From: Paraglaciecola algarum
GTDB lineage: Bacteria; Pseudomonadota; Gammaproteobacteria; Enterobacterales; Alteromonadaceae
Length of the DNA stretch: 64,000 nt
Assembly: GCF_021532655.1 (NCBI RefSeq)
Contig: NZ_JAKGAS010000005.1
Coordinates: 124,001 to 188,000 of the forward strand
Reading direction: 5' to 3'
The notes under the pieces are model-generated. The model was not told the DNA's origin. It worked only from the letters and a program-made list of their open reading frames with translations, and did no database searches. The translations under genes and the position numbers were made by a program. Shown piece by piece: positions 19,532-27,366 of the stretch (the first letter of the stretch is position 1; the number at the start of each line of letters is the position of its first letter).

Positions 19532-20563
19532 TTAGACTATTTTCCAATTAACAGTTTGTCCTGCAAAAAATGGCACTATTGGCTCGCCACTCGCTAAGCT
19601 TACAGAATCAGGAACTTGCCAGCTTTCTTTAACTAAAGTAACCGTACCTGTGTTTCTAGGCAAACCGTAAAAATCAGCACCATGTAAGCTAGCAAAGCCT
19701 TCCAATTTGTCTAAGGCATCTAAATCATCAAACACTTGAGTGTAAAGCTCTAACGCACTCCACGCACTGTAACATCCCGCACAACCACAGGCCGATTCTT
19801 TGGCATGTTTTGCATGTGGAGCTGAATCTGTGCCTAAGAAAAACTTCGAAGAACCTGTAGCTACTGCTTTTCTAAGAGCTTGTTGATGTGTGCCGCGTTT
19901 TAACACAGGCAAACAATAGTTGTGAGGTTTAACACCGCCTACTAATAAATCATTACGGTTAAGCAATAAATGTTGAGGAGTAATGGTTGCTGCGACCTTA
20001 TCTGAACTTTCAGCTACAAATTCAGCTGCATCTTGAGTGGTGATATGTTCAAACACCACTTTTAAGTTTGGAAATGCGGCGACTATCTTAGTCATATATT
20101 GATCAATAAATAACTTTTCACGATCAAAAATATCAATATGTGTTTGGGTAACTTCACCATGGATTAGTAACAATAACCCTTGTTTTTCCATTTCAGCAAA
20201 AACCGGATACATAGCCTCAATGCCGCTCACAGCTTGCGCCGAATTAGTAGTAGCACCTGCCGGGTACAATTTAGCAGCCACAACGCCAGCTTGTTTGGCA
20301 TCAGCAATATCTTGCACCGAAGTTTGATTAGTTAAAAACAAAGTCATCAAAGGTTCAAAACCACTGCCTTTAGGAGCCGCAGCCAGAATTCTTTGTTTAT
20401 AGTCCAAGGCCATTTTTGCGGTTGTAACAGGAGGCACTAAATTAGGCATTACAATAGCACGAGCAAAACATCTGGCGGTAGCCGGAACGGTTTCGTTTAA
20501 CATTTCGCCATCTCTAAAATGTAAATGCCAATCGTCTGGTGTGGTGATAGTAATTTGTTGCAT
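19532..20563 (-). CDS. pyrC: Dihydroorotase
   Basis: Class II dihydroorotase, which cyclises carbamoyl-aspartate to dihydroorotate in pyrimidine synthesis. It has 343 residues (E. coli 347-348). Visible metal ligands are H13 and H15 in DWHLHFRD, the lysine that is carboxylated in homologs (K98 in [11 protein letters not shown]), His residues in IHGEVT and FEHITTQDA, and the catalytic Asp in [14 protein letters not shown]. An AAGGGG site lies 4 nt before the ATG. A small perfect hairpin (CAGCGA-A-TCGCTG, 20601-20613) lies in the probable leader. Pyrimidine control by a leader hairpin is known for E. coli pyrC but is only a possibility here. Confidence 0.96.
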   Translation of the reverse strand: MQQITITTPDDWHLHFRDGEMLNETVPATARCFARAIVMPNLVPPVTTAKMALDYKQRILAAAPKGSGFEPLMTLFLTNQTSVQDIADAKQAGVVAAKLYPAGATTNSAQAVSGIEAMYPVFAEMEKQGLLLLIHGEVTQTHIDIFDREKLFIDQYMTKIVAAFPNLKVVFEHITTQDAAEFVAESSDKVAATITPQHLLLNRNDLLVGGVKPHNYCLPVLKRGTHQQALRKAVATGSSKFFLGTDSAPHAKHAKESACGCAGCYSAWSALELYTQVFDDLDALDKLEGFASLHGADFYGLPRNTGTVTLVKESWQVPDSVSLASGEPIVPFFAGQTVNWKIV

Positions 20564-20600
20564 GTGTCCCCTTTGAACCTTTGTGCCTATAAATAAGTCC

Positions 20601-20613
20601 CAGCGAATCGCTG
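20601..20613. other. Short perfect hairpin in the pyrC leader region
   Basis: CAGCGA and TCGCTG form 6-bp arms around a single A, about 40 bp upstream of the pyrC start. It may be part of a leader structure, and no stronger claim can be made from sequence. Confidence 0.3.
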
Positions 20614-20816
20614 AGATTAATTAAAATCATTTTACGACTATTATGCCCTATTTTAATATCTACAGCAGAGATTTCACTCAGTGTTTTTTAGAGTTTTGGC
20701 TAAGACTAATCATGTTAAAACTAAGAACTATCCTATAATTTAAAAGTAATCGTTTTAAATTATGTAAAGAAAAAACAAATGAGCCATATTATTGACTATG
20801 AGCGGGAGAAAGCAAT

Positions 20817-21500
20817 TTGAAAAACGTTAACTCAACTTATATTTTTGAAAGTCCTTATCTAGTAGCAAGAAAGGTTATCAAATTAACCTTGGCGATTCTA
20901 TTTTTGGGGTTAGGGACAATTAGCCATGTATCAATTGCAAAGCTCAATACCCAGTCGTTAGAACTAATTGAAAGCCCCCACTTTGATATATTTCGTATTG
21001 CCGAAGTAGCCAACCTACCGACTTCTCGTAAAATTTACGTCAGTCACATAGATGCTGATTTTGACTCTGCATGGTTGAAAGAATTTAGAAGTAAAACCAC
21101 TAAAACATATCGCAATAGAGTGTTACGTGACTATAGCCGAACGCTCGAAGATCAAATCAAGCAAAAATTAATCAAGTCAGGTTGGAGTGTCTTTGATGAA
21201 CCAGAAGAAGGTATTTTAGTATTAAAAACCAAATTAACCGACTTATATATTTTTGGTCCACAAGTTATTACCAGAGAACATGTATTGGTTACCCAAATAG
21301 GCCAATCTTCAGTTACATTTTCCTTAGAAGGCACTGATCGGCACACAATTTTCGAAGGAGAAGATAAAGGCATTGCTGGAGGGATCCAGAATCATTTTAT
21401 AGAAACTAACGAAGCCATAAATTTCAGTCGGTTTAATCGTTTAATGACACTTTGGGCTACGAATATTGTTTACTATGCAGACACTATCATAGATGGCTGA
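20817..21500 (+). CDS. Exported protein of unknown function (possibly DUF3313-like)
   Basis: A 227-residue protein starting with TTG, preceded by GGGAG 8 nt upstream. A hydrophobic segment (about 23-41, LTLAILFLGLGTISHVSIA) looks like a signal peptide or anchor after a basic leader. The mature part has an RNRVLRDYSRTLEDQIKQKLIKSGW stretch near 100-124, followed by LVLKTKLTDLYIFGP and a late segment with FEGEDKGIAGG. The pattern of a short helix, then a strand describing an output quantity, resembles the DUF3313 group of envelope proteins, but I am not sure. It is convergent with the yegD-like gene. Confidence 0.6.
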   Translation: MKNVNSTYIFESPYLVARKVIKLTLAILFLGLGTISHVSIAKLNTQSLELIESPHFDIFRIAEVANLPTSRKIYVSHIDADFDSAWLKEFRSKTTKTYRNRVLRDYSRTLEDQIKQKLIKSGWSVFDEPEEGILVLKTKLTDLYIFGPQVITREHVLVTQIGQSSVTFSLEGTDRHTIFEGEDKGIAGGIQNHFIETNEAINFSRFNRLMTLWATNIVYYADTIIDG

Positions 21501-21522
21501 AAAACATTCAGCTAGGGGCTTA

Positions 21523-21556
21523 ATACCAATCGCGACTTATGAATCTAACGATTGGT
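21523..21556. repeat. Short inverted repeat with ACCAATCG arms, possible terminator
   Basis: ACCAATCG (21525-21532) and CGATTGGT (21549-21556) form an 8-bp stem with outer AGGGGC/GCCTCT pairing, between two convergent genes. The ATACCAATCG end resembles the ends of the larger element at 22972-23156, so it could be a decayed copy reused as a terminator. No strong U-run follows. Confidence 0.45.
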
Positions 21557-21587
21557 GCCTCTTAGTTTTTGTTCCTTTATACTTGGA

Positions 21588-22940
21588 TTACTTAAAACAC
21601 AAATTGGCCCATCGGGCCAGTCCTGCTGTCACCGAACCAACATAATCGCCATTAGCAATAGGTACATTTCCAACAACCGATTTTATTGCTTCTCGCACAA
21701 TGGGAGAGCGGGCCGAACCACCAGTGATAAAAATTTCATCCGGTTGTACTTGGGCTTGAGCTAAGGTTTCTCTCACAAGCTTTTGAATTTGCTTAACTGG
21801 TCGGTAAATCGATTTTTCCATTTCTTCAACTGAAACAGGTATGTTTATGTCTTCAGCAAATAATTGAATTCTCGCGCTAAAATTCTCACTTTCAGACAAG
21901 GCGATTTTAGTACGTTCAGCTTCAGCTACTATGCTATGGCCTAGAGTATTGTCGTAAACCTCTATCAATCGAGCTAACTTGTCTGGCTCTTTAGCACTAG
22001 ACTGCATGGCTTTAAGTTCTCGATAATTGGCTCGTGAATAAAAGGTTTTTTGAGCGATCACATCATTGATGGCGATACATTCCCAAAATGGCATATTGGG
22101 CATGGGTAGACCCGTTTTTGCATCTGAGTCTTTGCCAAACTCAAACATAAAACTCTTACTTGCTAAATGAATATCTAAATCATTCCCCCCCACAAAACTG
22201 CCGGAATGGCCTAGTAAAGATTCTGCTCGGTCTTGTTTACCTACCCAAGTTGGGCCCATGCGTATTAGTGAACAATCTGAAGTACCCCCCCCAATATCCA
22301 CCACCAGAACATTTCTGTCTGTGGTTAAAGTGGCCTCATACTCTAAACCAGCAGCTACAGGCTCAAATTGAAACTCGATGTGTTTAAAACCGGCCCTTGT
22401 GGCAGCTCTGCACAGAATATTTTCAGCTTGAATGTTTGATTGTTCACCACCTCTATTGTGAAAATTAATAGGTCTCCCAATCACGGTTTCATCTACCAAT
22501 TTGCCTAATGACGATTCAACATTGCGTTTAATATTTGCCATCATGGCACATACTATATCTTCAAATATGGTGTAACGAATTTCATCTAAACCTAATATGC
22601 CTAAAAATGATTTAGGCGACTTTACATAATAATAATCAGTTGGATCTTCTAAATATAATGCTGTGGCTTGTTTACCAAAACGAAGATCTTCTGGGATTAC
22701 ATCTAAACCTTCTCTTTTGTTGGTATTGATTGAGCTTTGTAGCAATTTTTCACCCACCTCACTCATGGGCAATATGTTTAAATGGCGATACAAATATTCT
22801 GATACGGCTTCTCTATTAGGGGCACATAAAGTAGATGCGATGAATGACTCATCTCCATTTACCGCTATAGGTTGCACTATATTATTAACAATGTTCGCCA
22901 CAGAACATGTGGCCGTGCCAAAATCAAATCCAACGGACAT
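21588..22940 (-). CDS. yegD: Hsp70-family chaperone-like protein YegD
   Basis: A 450-residue Hsp70-superfamily ATPase-domain protein lacking the DnaK peptide-binding half, the same length as E. coli YegD. Motifs seen are the phosphate-1 loop VGFDFGTATCSVA (3-15), VKSPKSFLG, VIGRPINF, LVVDIGGGTSDCSL (phosphate 2) and FITGGSARSPIVREA near the C-terminus. The start at 22940 is chosen over the longer frame because an AGAGGT site lies 5 nt upstream and the homologs begin there. The function of YegD proteins is not established. A repeat element lies directly upstream. Confidence 0.92.
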   Translation of the reverse strand: MSVGFDFGTATCSVANIVNNIVQPIAVNGDESFIASTLCAPNREAVSEYLYRHLNILPMSEVGEKLLQSSINTNKREGLDVIPEDLRFGKQATALYLEDPTDYYYVKSPKSFLGILGLDEIRYTIFEDIVCAMMANIKRNVESSLGKLVDETVIGRPINFHNRGGEQSNIQAENILCRAATRAGFKHIEFQFEPVAAGLEYEATLTTDRNVLVVDIGGGTSDCSLIRMGPTWVGKQDRAESLLGHSGSFVGGNDLDIHLASKSFMFEFGKDSDAKTGLPMPNMPFWECIAINDVIAQKTFYSRANYRELKAMQSSAKEPDKLARLIEVYDNTLGHSIVAEAERTKIALSESENFSARIQLFAEDINIPVSVEEMEKSIYRPVKQIQKLVRETLAQAQVQPDEIFITGGSARSPIVREAIKSVVGNVPIANGDYVGSVTAGLARWANLCFK

Positions 22941-23345
22941 TTTTACCTCTTTAATAAATGTTAGGGGAATTATACCAATCGGCATAAATAAGTAGTCACT
23001 CAGAATGTGTCCAGCGAGTTTTAAAAGGGCTTACTCTACGTTGCATGACTTCGAAAGAGAACGAGTTGTCTTTTAATAAGGAGCTGTCAGTCATGCGCCT
23101 TGATCACGCTCTTTTAAACTCTCGCTGAGAGGCCAATTATTTATGCCGAATGGTATTACTATCTCGACGTTTTCTTTGAATAAACGCTTGGGGAATGCCA
23201 AGGATAAGAGTTAATTGCAAAAAGCAGATTATACCTATGAACACGTGTCTGGCATAGAAAAGTTACTTCTCGAAGTAAAGAAAAGGCTGAATTTCTGTTT
23301 AAAATCAAGCAAGATAACGTCATTATTTATGTATGGAAATGTTTT
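22941..23345. other. Intergenic gap upstream of yegD and the OlsF-like gene
   Basis: This 405-bp gap between divergent genes is mostly occupied by the repeat at 22972-23156. The remaining 190 bp before the OlsF-like gene shows no convincing promoter hexamer pair and no gene. Confidence 0.6.
22972..23156. repeat. MITE-like element A with 20-bp terminal inverted repeats
   Basis: The ends ATACCAATCGGCATAAATAA (22972-22991) and its complement (23137-23156) match at 19 of 20 positions. Inside is a second inverted pair (AGCGAGTTTTAAAAG near 23013 and CTTTTAAACTCTCGCT near 23111). An internal block (ttttaaaagggcttactc, gacttcgaaagagaac, agtcatgcgccttgat) recurs in the element at 47713-48008. No reading frame for a transposase is present, so it is a non-autonomous repeat. 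Confidence 0.85.
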
Positions 23346-25085
23346 ATGCCTGCAGCCATCAGCCTGCTCAATTTAGTCCGTGAAAATAAAAAGAATGTTT
23401 TTACCAAACTTGTTTTAAAATTATTAGATCGTATTTTAGCTATCCACAAAATGGATGCACTTTATACTGAAAACAATCTGCATGGATTAGACAAAACTAC
23501 TTTTGCCAAACGTTTAATAGACGGCTTAAATATTCAATTAAATGGCATAGAACAGCTACAAAACAGCATTCCAAAATCGGGGCCTGTGGTGATCGCCAGT
23601 AACCACCCTTTCGGTGGTATTGAAGGGGTATTTTTAGCCTGGGCAATTGAACAGGTTAGGCCTGATATAAAAGTGATGGCCAACAAGGGATTAAAAATAT
23701 TTCCTGAAATACAAGACTACTTCATTTTTACCAATCCTTTGGCCGCCAATGACCCTAAAAATGCTCCGTCTATTCGTCATTGTTTGAAACATGTTAAACA
23801 AGGTGGCGCGTTATTAATATTCCCTGCCGGCAGTGTGAGTCATTACCAAAAAGACACAAAACGTATTACTGACGAGTCATGGAACAGGTTAGTGGCAAGC
23901 ATTGCCAATCGCACTCAAGCACATTATTTGCCTGTGTTTGTTAGTGGCACGAATAGCCCCTTGTTTTATCGATTAGGCCGTATTTATTATCGCCTGCGAA
24001 TGTTGATGTTACCTCGGGAGCTTGCGAATAAACGTAATGCACACATAACTGTCACCAGCGGCCAAGCAATTGCAGCTAAACATTACGCTAAAGATATCGA
24101 CCTCAATACTCAAACTAAAATGTTTAGAGCTCAAAGTTATTTACTCGATCCACAATGGAAAAAAAACTGGCCTAAAGATCCGGTCACTGAGTTACAAGAC
24201 CTAGCACCTGAAACCAAAGGTGAGGTGATTTTAAACGAAGTGAGTCAATTACCAGCAGAGCAACATTTATTAGATCACAAAGGCCTTGCCGTGTATTTTG
24301 GTTATCAAAATCAGCTCCCCAATACGGTTAACGAAATCGCTAGGTTAAGAGAACTTGTTTTCAGAGAGCATAATGAGGGTAGCGGTGAACCAATAGACTC
24401 AGACAAATTCGACGCCACTTATACCCACTTGTTTGTGATTAAACCAGATTCAGGGCAAATAATCGGTGCTTATCGCATGGGCCAAACAGACAAGCTATTA
24501 GCCGATGGTAATTTAGAAAACCTTTATCTGCACAAGATGTTTGATTTTGGCCCCAAGTTTATTAATCGGCAACAACCTTGCTTAGAAATGGGCCGTTCGT
24601 TTTTGATACCCGAATATCAAAGAAGTTTTCAAGGTTTGTTTTTATTGTGGCGTGGAATAGGCGCTTTTGTCTGTAAGTTCCCTCAATATCGTACTTTATA
24701 TGGCACAGTATCTATTAGTAAATTGTACGACATGCGTAGTGTTGCCATCATTGAACGAGCTATGGTGACCCTCACCAATACAGTCGCTCGTAGACACCCT
24801 TTTAGTTACGAGTTTCAACCTGAGTTTAATGACTTCGCCACTAAACATGCTCTAGAAGAACATGTCACACCACTGCTTAAAGGTATAGAGCCAGATGGTA
24901 AAGACGTCCCTATTTTGCTTAAACATTATAAAAAGCTAGGTGCGGTGTTTCATTGTCTTGGCGTAGACAAAAGTTTTAATGACACACCAGGATTGTTACT
25001 CAGCGTAGATTTACCCGCAGCACCAGAGAAGTTATTAAAACTTTATTTAGCTGATGGTTGGCAAGAATATAAACAAGCGGAATAG
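23346..25085 (+). CDS. Fused acyltransferase: PlsC-like domain plus OlsB/GNAT-like domain (OlsF-like)
   Basis: A 579-residue two-domain protein. Residues about 60-270 form a lysophospholipid-acyltransferase-like domain with SNHPFGGIEG (85-94) in place of NHxxxxD and a FPAGSVSHY block (159-167). Residues about 315-520 resemble the OlsB/hemolysin acyl-ACP N-acyltransferase fold (LRELVFREHNEGSGEPIDSD, GAYRMGQ, CLEMGRSFL). This arrangement matches the bifunctional ornithine-lipid synthase OlsF, in which the C-terminal domain N-acylates ornithine and the N-terminal domain O-acylates the product. Ornithine-lipid synthesis is inferred from architecture; the amino acid acylated (ornithine, glycine, glutamine) is not visible. 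It is transcribed alone. Confidence 0.8.
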   Translation: MPAAISLLNLVRENKKNVFTKLVLKLLDRILAIHKMDALYTENNLHGLDKTTFAKRLIDGLNIQLNGIEQLQNSIPKSGPVVIASNHPFGGIEGVFLAWAIEQVRPDIKVMANKGLKIFPEIQDYFIFTNPLAANDPKNAPSIRHCLKHVKQGGALLIFPAGSVSHYQKDTKRITDESWNRLVASIANRTQAHYLPVFVSGTNSPLFYRLGRIYYRLRMLMLPRELANKRNAHITVTSGQAIAAKHYAKDIDLNTQTKMFRAQSYLLDPQWKKNWPKDPVTELQDLAPETKGEVILNEVSQLPAEQHLLDHKGLAVYFGYQNQLPNTVNEIARLRELVFREHNEGSGEPIDSDKFDATYTHLFVIKPDSGQIIGAYRMGQTDKLLADGNLENLYLHKMFDFGPKFINRQQPCLEMGRSFLIPEYQRSFQGLFLLWRGIGAFVCKFPQYRTLYGTVSISKLYDMRSVAIIERAMVTLTNTVARRHPFSYEFQPEFNDFATKHALEEHVTPLLKGIEPDGKDVPILLKHYKKLGAVFHCLGVDKSFNDTPGLLLSVDLPAAPEKLLKLYLADGWQEYKQAE

Positions 25086-25136
25086 TTTCGAGCTGCGAGT
25101 GATGGGTATAGGTAACCGAAAAGATCAAAACTATTT

Positions 25137-25244
25137 ACCACAGAGTTCACAGATGCTTCGCCACACAGAGAAAAGATATTGATGGTTAAGATACAAGCTT
25201 ATTAACCATTATTTTTCTCAGTATTCTCTGTGCCCTCTGTGGCT
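25137..25244. repeat. Long imperfect hairpin with ACCACAGAG-type arms
   Basis: An ACCACAGAGTTCACAGA segment at 25137 and its complement-like CTCTGTGCCCTCTGTGG block ending at 25244 form the outer arms. CACACAGAGAAAA pairs with TTTTTCTCAG, and a perfect inner stem ATGGTTAA (25182-25189)/TTAACCAT (25202-25209) closes it. This type of CCACAGAG palindrome occurs between genes in many bacteria. A separate perfect 10-bp inverted repeat (GCTTCTAGCT/AGCTAGAAGC, 25256-25285) follows. Confidence 0.7.
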
Positions 25245-25308
25245 CAATATTTTTTGCTTCTAGCTCTTTAATCGCAGCTAGAAGCTCATAGCTGCTTTGT
25301 TCTTCTTT

Positions 25309-25644
25309 CTACACCTTCTTCACAAACTGCGATTTAAGTTTCATGGCACCAATACCATCAATTTTACAATCAATGTCGTGATCACCATCCACCAAGCGGA
25401 TATTTTTCACTTTAGTGCCCACTTTAACAACTGACGACGAACCTTTAATTTTAAGATCTTTAATCACAGTGACTGTGTCGCCGTCTTGTAAGGTATTACC
25501 GTTTGAGTCTTTGATGTCTTTGGCGTCTTCATCTACTTCACCAGACTGAGGCCACTCATGAGCACATTCAGGACAAACAAACATGTCGCGATCTTCGTAA
25601 GTATAAGCTGAGTCGCACTGGGGACAATTGGGTAAATCACTCAT
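25309..25644 (-). CDS. yjdM: Zinc-ribbon protein of the PhnA/YjdM family
   Basis: A 111-residue protein, the same length as E. coli YjdM (formerly PhnA). The N-terminal zinc ribbon has CPQC (8-11) and CPEC (24-27), followed by AHEWP, and the C-terminal domain begins at [23 protein letters not shown]. The family is not needed for phosphonate breakdown despite the old name, and its role is unknown. An AAGGA site lies 9 nt upstream of the ATG. It is transcribed alone. Confidence 0.93.
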   Translation of the reverse strand: MSDLPNCPQCDSAYTYEDRDMFVCPECAHEWPQSGEVDEDAKDIKDSNGNTLQDGDTVTVIKDLKIKGSSSVVKVGTKVKNIRLVDGDHDIDCKIDGIGAMKLKSQFVKKV

Positions 25645-25761
25645 GGAACAACATCCTTAAAACTAACCACATTAATTAAGTAGCTATAACACTAAAAATA
25701 AAGTGGGTATTATCCATTTATAATCATTAATTGCCAGAAATGGCTTTAATATAAGACTGAT

Positions 25762-26283
25762 TTAGGCCCGTTGACGTAAAAAAGTGGCTGTACTAGGTGC
25801 AATACCAAACTGGGACTCAGTTTGCTGGCCAAGTAAGGAACTCATCACGGCTAACAAAGAAAAATGATGAATGGCATGGCTAGATACAAACACTAACTCT
25901 CGAGCTAAAGTGGACCGACTATGGGTATTATGGGTTTGATTCACTGAGGTTTCACAAATTACTGTCAAAGGTAAATCTGCATTTAACTGACAAACCTCTG
26001 TCAACCATGTTTGTAATTCTTCCCAAGCACTTAAAGCTGCTTGAGGACAAGACTCGATATCAGAATGGCGATGGCGTTTGTTGTAGTTTATTACCCCATG
26101 CTCAACACCATTTCGTAACGCTAGATAATGGTCCAAAATATGGCGCATATGAGCTCCCGCACTACTCGAAAAGTGGGGGGCCATAATGGTTTGATATTCT
26201 TTTTCATTTAAGCCAACTAAAAAAGTTTTTGCTTGGCTAACAGTTTCCAATAGGCTAGTTAACTCTATCTCACTTTTGAGCAT
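25762..26283 (-). CDS. DinB-like four-helix protein
   Basis: A 173-residue helical protein with the histidine pattern of DinB/YfiT-like metal-binding bundles: HMRHILDHY (about 45-53) and HAIHHFSLL (about 136-144), which would supply a three-histidine metal site. Related proteins include thiol-dependent transferases, but the substrate here is unknown. AAGGA lies 5 nt before the ATG. The gene stands alone, 118 bp upstream of and co-oriented with yjdM. Confidence 0.72.
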   Translation of the reverse strand: MLKSEIELTSLLETVSQAKTFLVGLNEKEYQTIMAPHFSSSAGAHMRHILDHYLALRNGVEHGVINYNKRHRHSDIESCPQAALSAWEELQTWLTEVCQLNADLPLTVICETSVNQTHNTHSRSTLARELVFVSSHAIHHFSLLAVMSSLLGQQTESQFGIAPSTATFLRQRA

Positions 26284-26501
26284 TATTTTCCTTTACAAAT
26301 TGTTACTACAACTAGGATGCACTTCTGTAGACCTTAGCAATTCTCAATTAATTTCACTGATTATATGAAAAATCCTAATTCATCAGACAGTTACACACAA
26401 GATCTAATTGGCCCATACTAAAAAGTTAAAGCTACATTTTTATGAATTTGAGTATGATGAACAATCCCTCAATCAATATCTGTATATTTTACTTCAACTA
26501 T

Positions 26502-26653
26502 TTAAGTAACCCCGGTTCTGGATAAGCAACGCCTGCAAGGTGGCTATTTTTGTCCCTATAGGCGTTGCTCTAAATCGGTTTAGAATGACTAGACAGCATT
26601 CAGAGCGCCTTTATAGGAACAGAGATTTCTTATCCAGTACTGAGGTTAAGTAA
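26502..26653. mobile_element. MITE-like element B with flanking 8-bp direct repeat
   Basis: Inverted ends CCCCGGTTCTGGATAAG (26510-26526) and CTTATCCAGTACTGAGG (26629-26645) match at 14 of 17 positions. The element is flanked by TTAAGTAA on both sides (26502-26509 and 26646-26653), which looks like a target-site duplication. An internal hairpin GCAACGCCT/AGGCGTTGC lies in the left half. It is too short for a transposase and would depend on one elsewhere. Confidence 0.75.
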
Positions 26654-26680
26654 ATTTCTGACAATAATTTAATCTATCAT

Positions 26681-26708
26681 TTGACTATCAACACATTAAG
26701 TTTTAAAG
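26681..26708 (+). promoter_or_regulatory. Possible promoter of the gbsR-cydAB unit
   Basis: TTGACT (26681-26686) is followed after 17 bp by TAAAGT (26704-26709 region), giving 5/6 and 4/6 consensus matches. The -10 lies inside the 52-bp palindrome, so a protein bound there would block initiation. Confidence 0.45.
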
Positions 26709-26743
26709 TTTCAGTAATTACTGAAACTTTAAAACTTAATGTG
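26692..26743. promoter_or_regulatory. Perfect 52-bp palindrome upstream of the GbsR/MarR regulator
   Basis: Two 26-bp arms with no spacer are exact complements: CACATTAAG at the left edge (26692) and CTTAATGTG at the right edge (26743), with the core TTTCAGTAATTACTGAAA centred at 26717/26718. It ends 8 bp before the regulator's ATG. An operator for the dimeric winged-helix regulator just downstream is the simplest reading. The transcript could also fold into a very stable hairpin. Confidence 0.8.
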
Positions 26744-26751
26744 AGCACAAA

Positions 26752-27303
26752 ATGAAAATGACACCTATGATCGAAACCTTCGTCATGCATTTTGGCGAAA
26801 TGGGGAGCCGCTGGGGGTTTAACCGCACTGTGGGGCAAATGTATGCTTTACTGGTGATCAGCAAAAATCCTATCACTGCCAACCAAGTTGCCGAAGCACT
26901 AAGCATATCCAGAGGCAATGTCAGTATGGGATTAAAAGAATTACAATCTTGGCAGCTTATTCAAACACACCATAAACCAGGTGATCGTAAAGACTACTTT
27001 CTTACCAATGGTAGCATTTGGGATATGGCCAATCGTGTATTTGAAGAAAGACGTAAAAGAGAAATGGATCCTACCTTGTCCTTACTTAGAGATATTTTAC
27101 TGGATACCCCTGCCAATGACGATGAAATTCATGCCCAAGAAAAGCTTCAGGAAGTACATGATTTATTGGAAGGCATCACTAAATGGTCCAGTGAATTACA
27201 ACGCTTAAGTCCAGAAAAGTTAGAGACGTTAATGAAACTCGGCTCAGGGGTTGGCAAAGTGCTGGACATTAAAGACAAATTACTCAAACGCACTAATGAA
27301 TAA
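26752..27303 (+). CDS. GbsR/MarR-family transcriptional regulator
   Basis: A 183-residue winged-helix regulator of the GbsR branch of MarR proteins. The DNA-binding domain is at about 25-95 (MYALLVISKNPITANQVAEAL, SRGNVSMGLKELQSW, GDRKDYF wing), followed by a helical dimerisation region (about 100-180). It lies 63 bp upstream of cydA on the same strand with no terminator between, so it is probably cotranscribed with the bd oxidase. The large palindrome before it suggests autoregulation. The signal it senses is unknown. Confidence 0.88.
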   Translation: MKMTPMIETFVMHFGEMGSRWGFNRTVGQMYALLVISKNPITANQVAEALSISRGNVSMGLKELQSWQLIQTHHKPGDRKDYFLTNGSIWDMANRVFEERRKREMDPTLSLLRDILLDTPANDDEIHAQEKLQEVHDLLEGITKWSSELQRLSPEKLETLMKLGSGVGKVLDIKDKLLKRTNE

Positions 27304-27366
27304 CTAACCCGCTAGTAATACAGCTTTAAATTAATTAATTTTCTTATTGAGTAAAAGAGGTGTCCT

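Larger units (their letters stand above)
26284..26751. other. Intergenic gap between the DinB-like gene and the GbsR-type regulator
   Basis: This 468-bp gap holds a promoter-like TTGGCCC...TACTAAAAAG motif (26409-26427), the element at 26502-26653 and the palindromic operator at 26692-26743. A 27-codon frame starting at 26442 has no supporting features and is not called. Confidence 0.6.

Noticed and set aside
26442..26525. 27-codon frame starting MNLSMMNN
   Set aside because: It is very short, runs into the repeat element and lacks a ribosome site.
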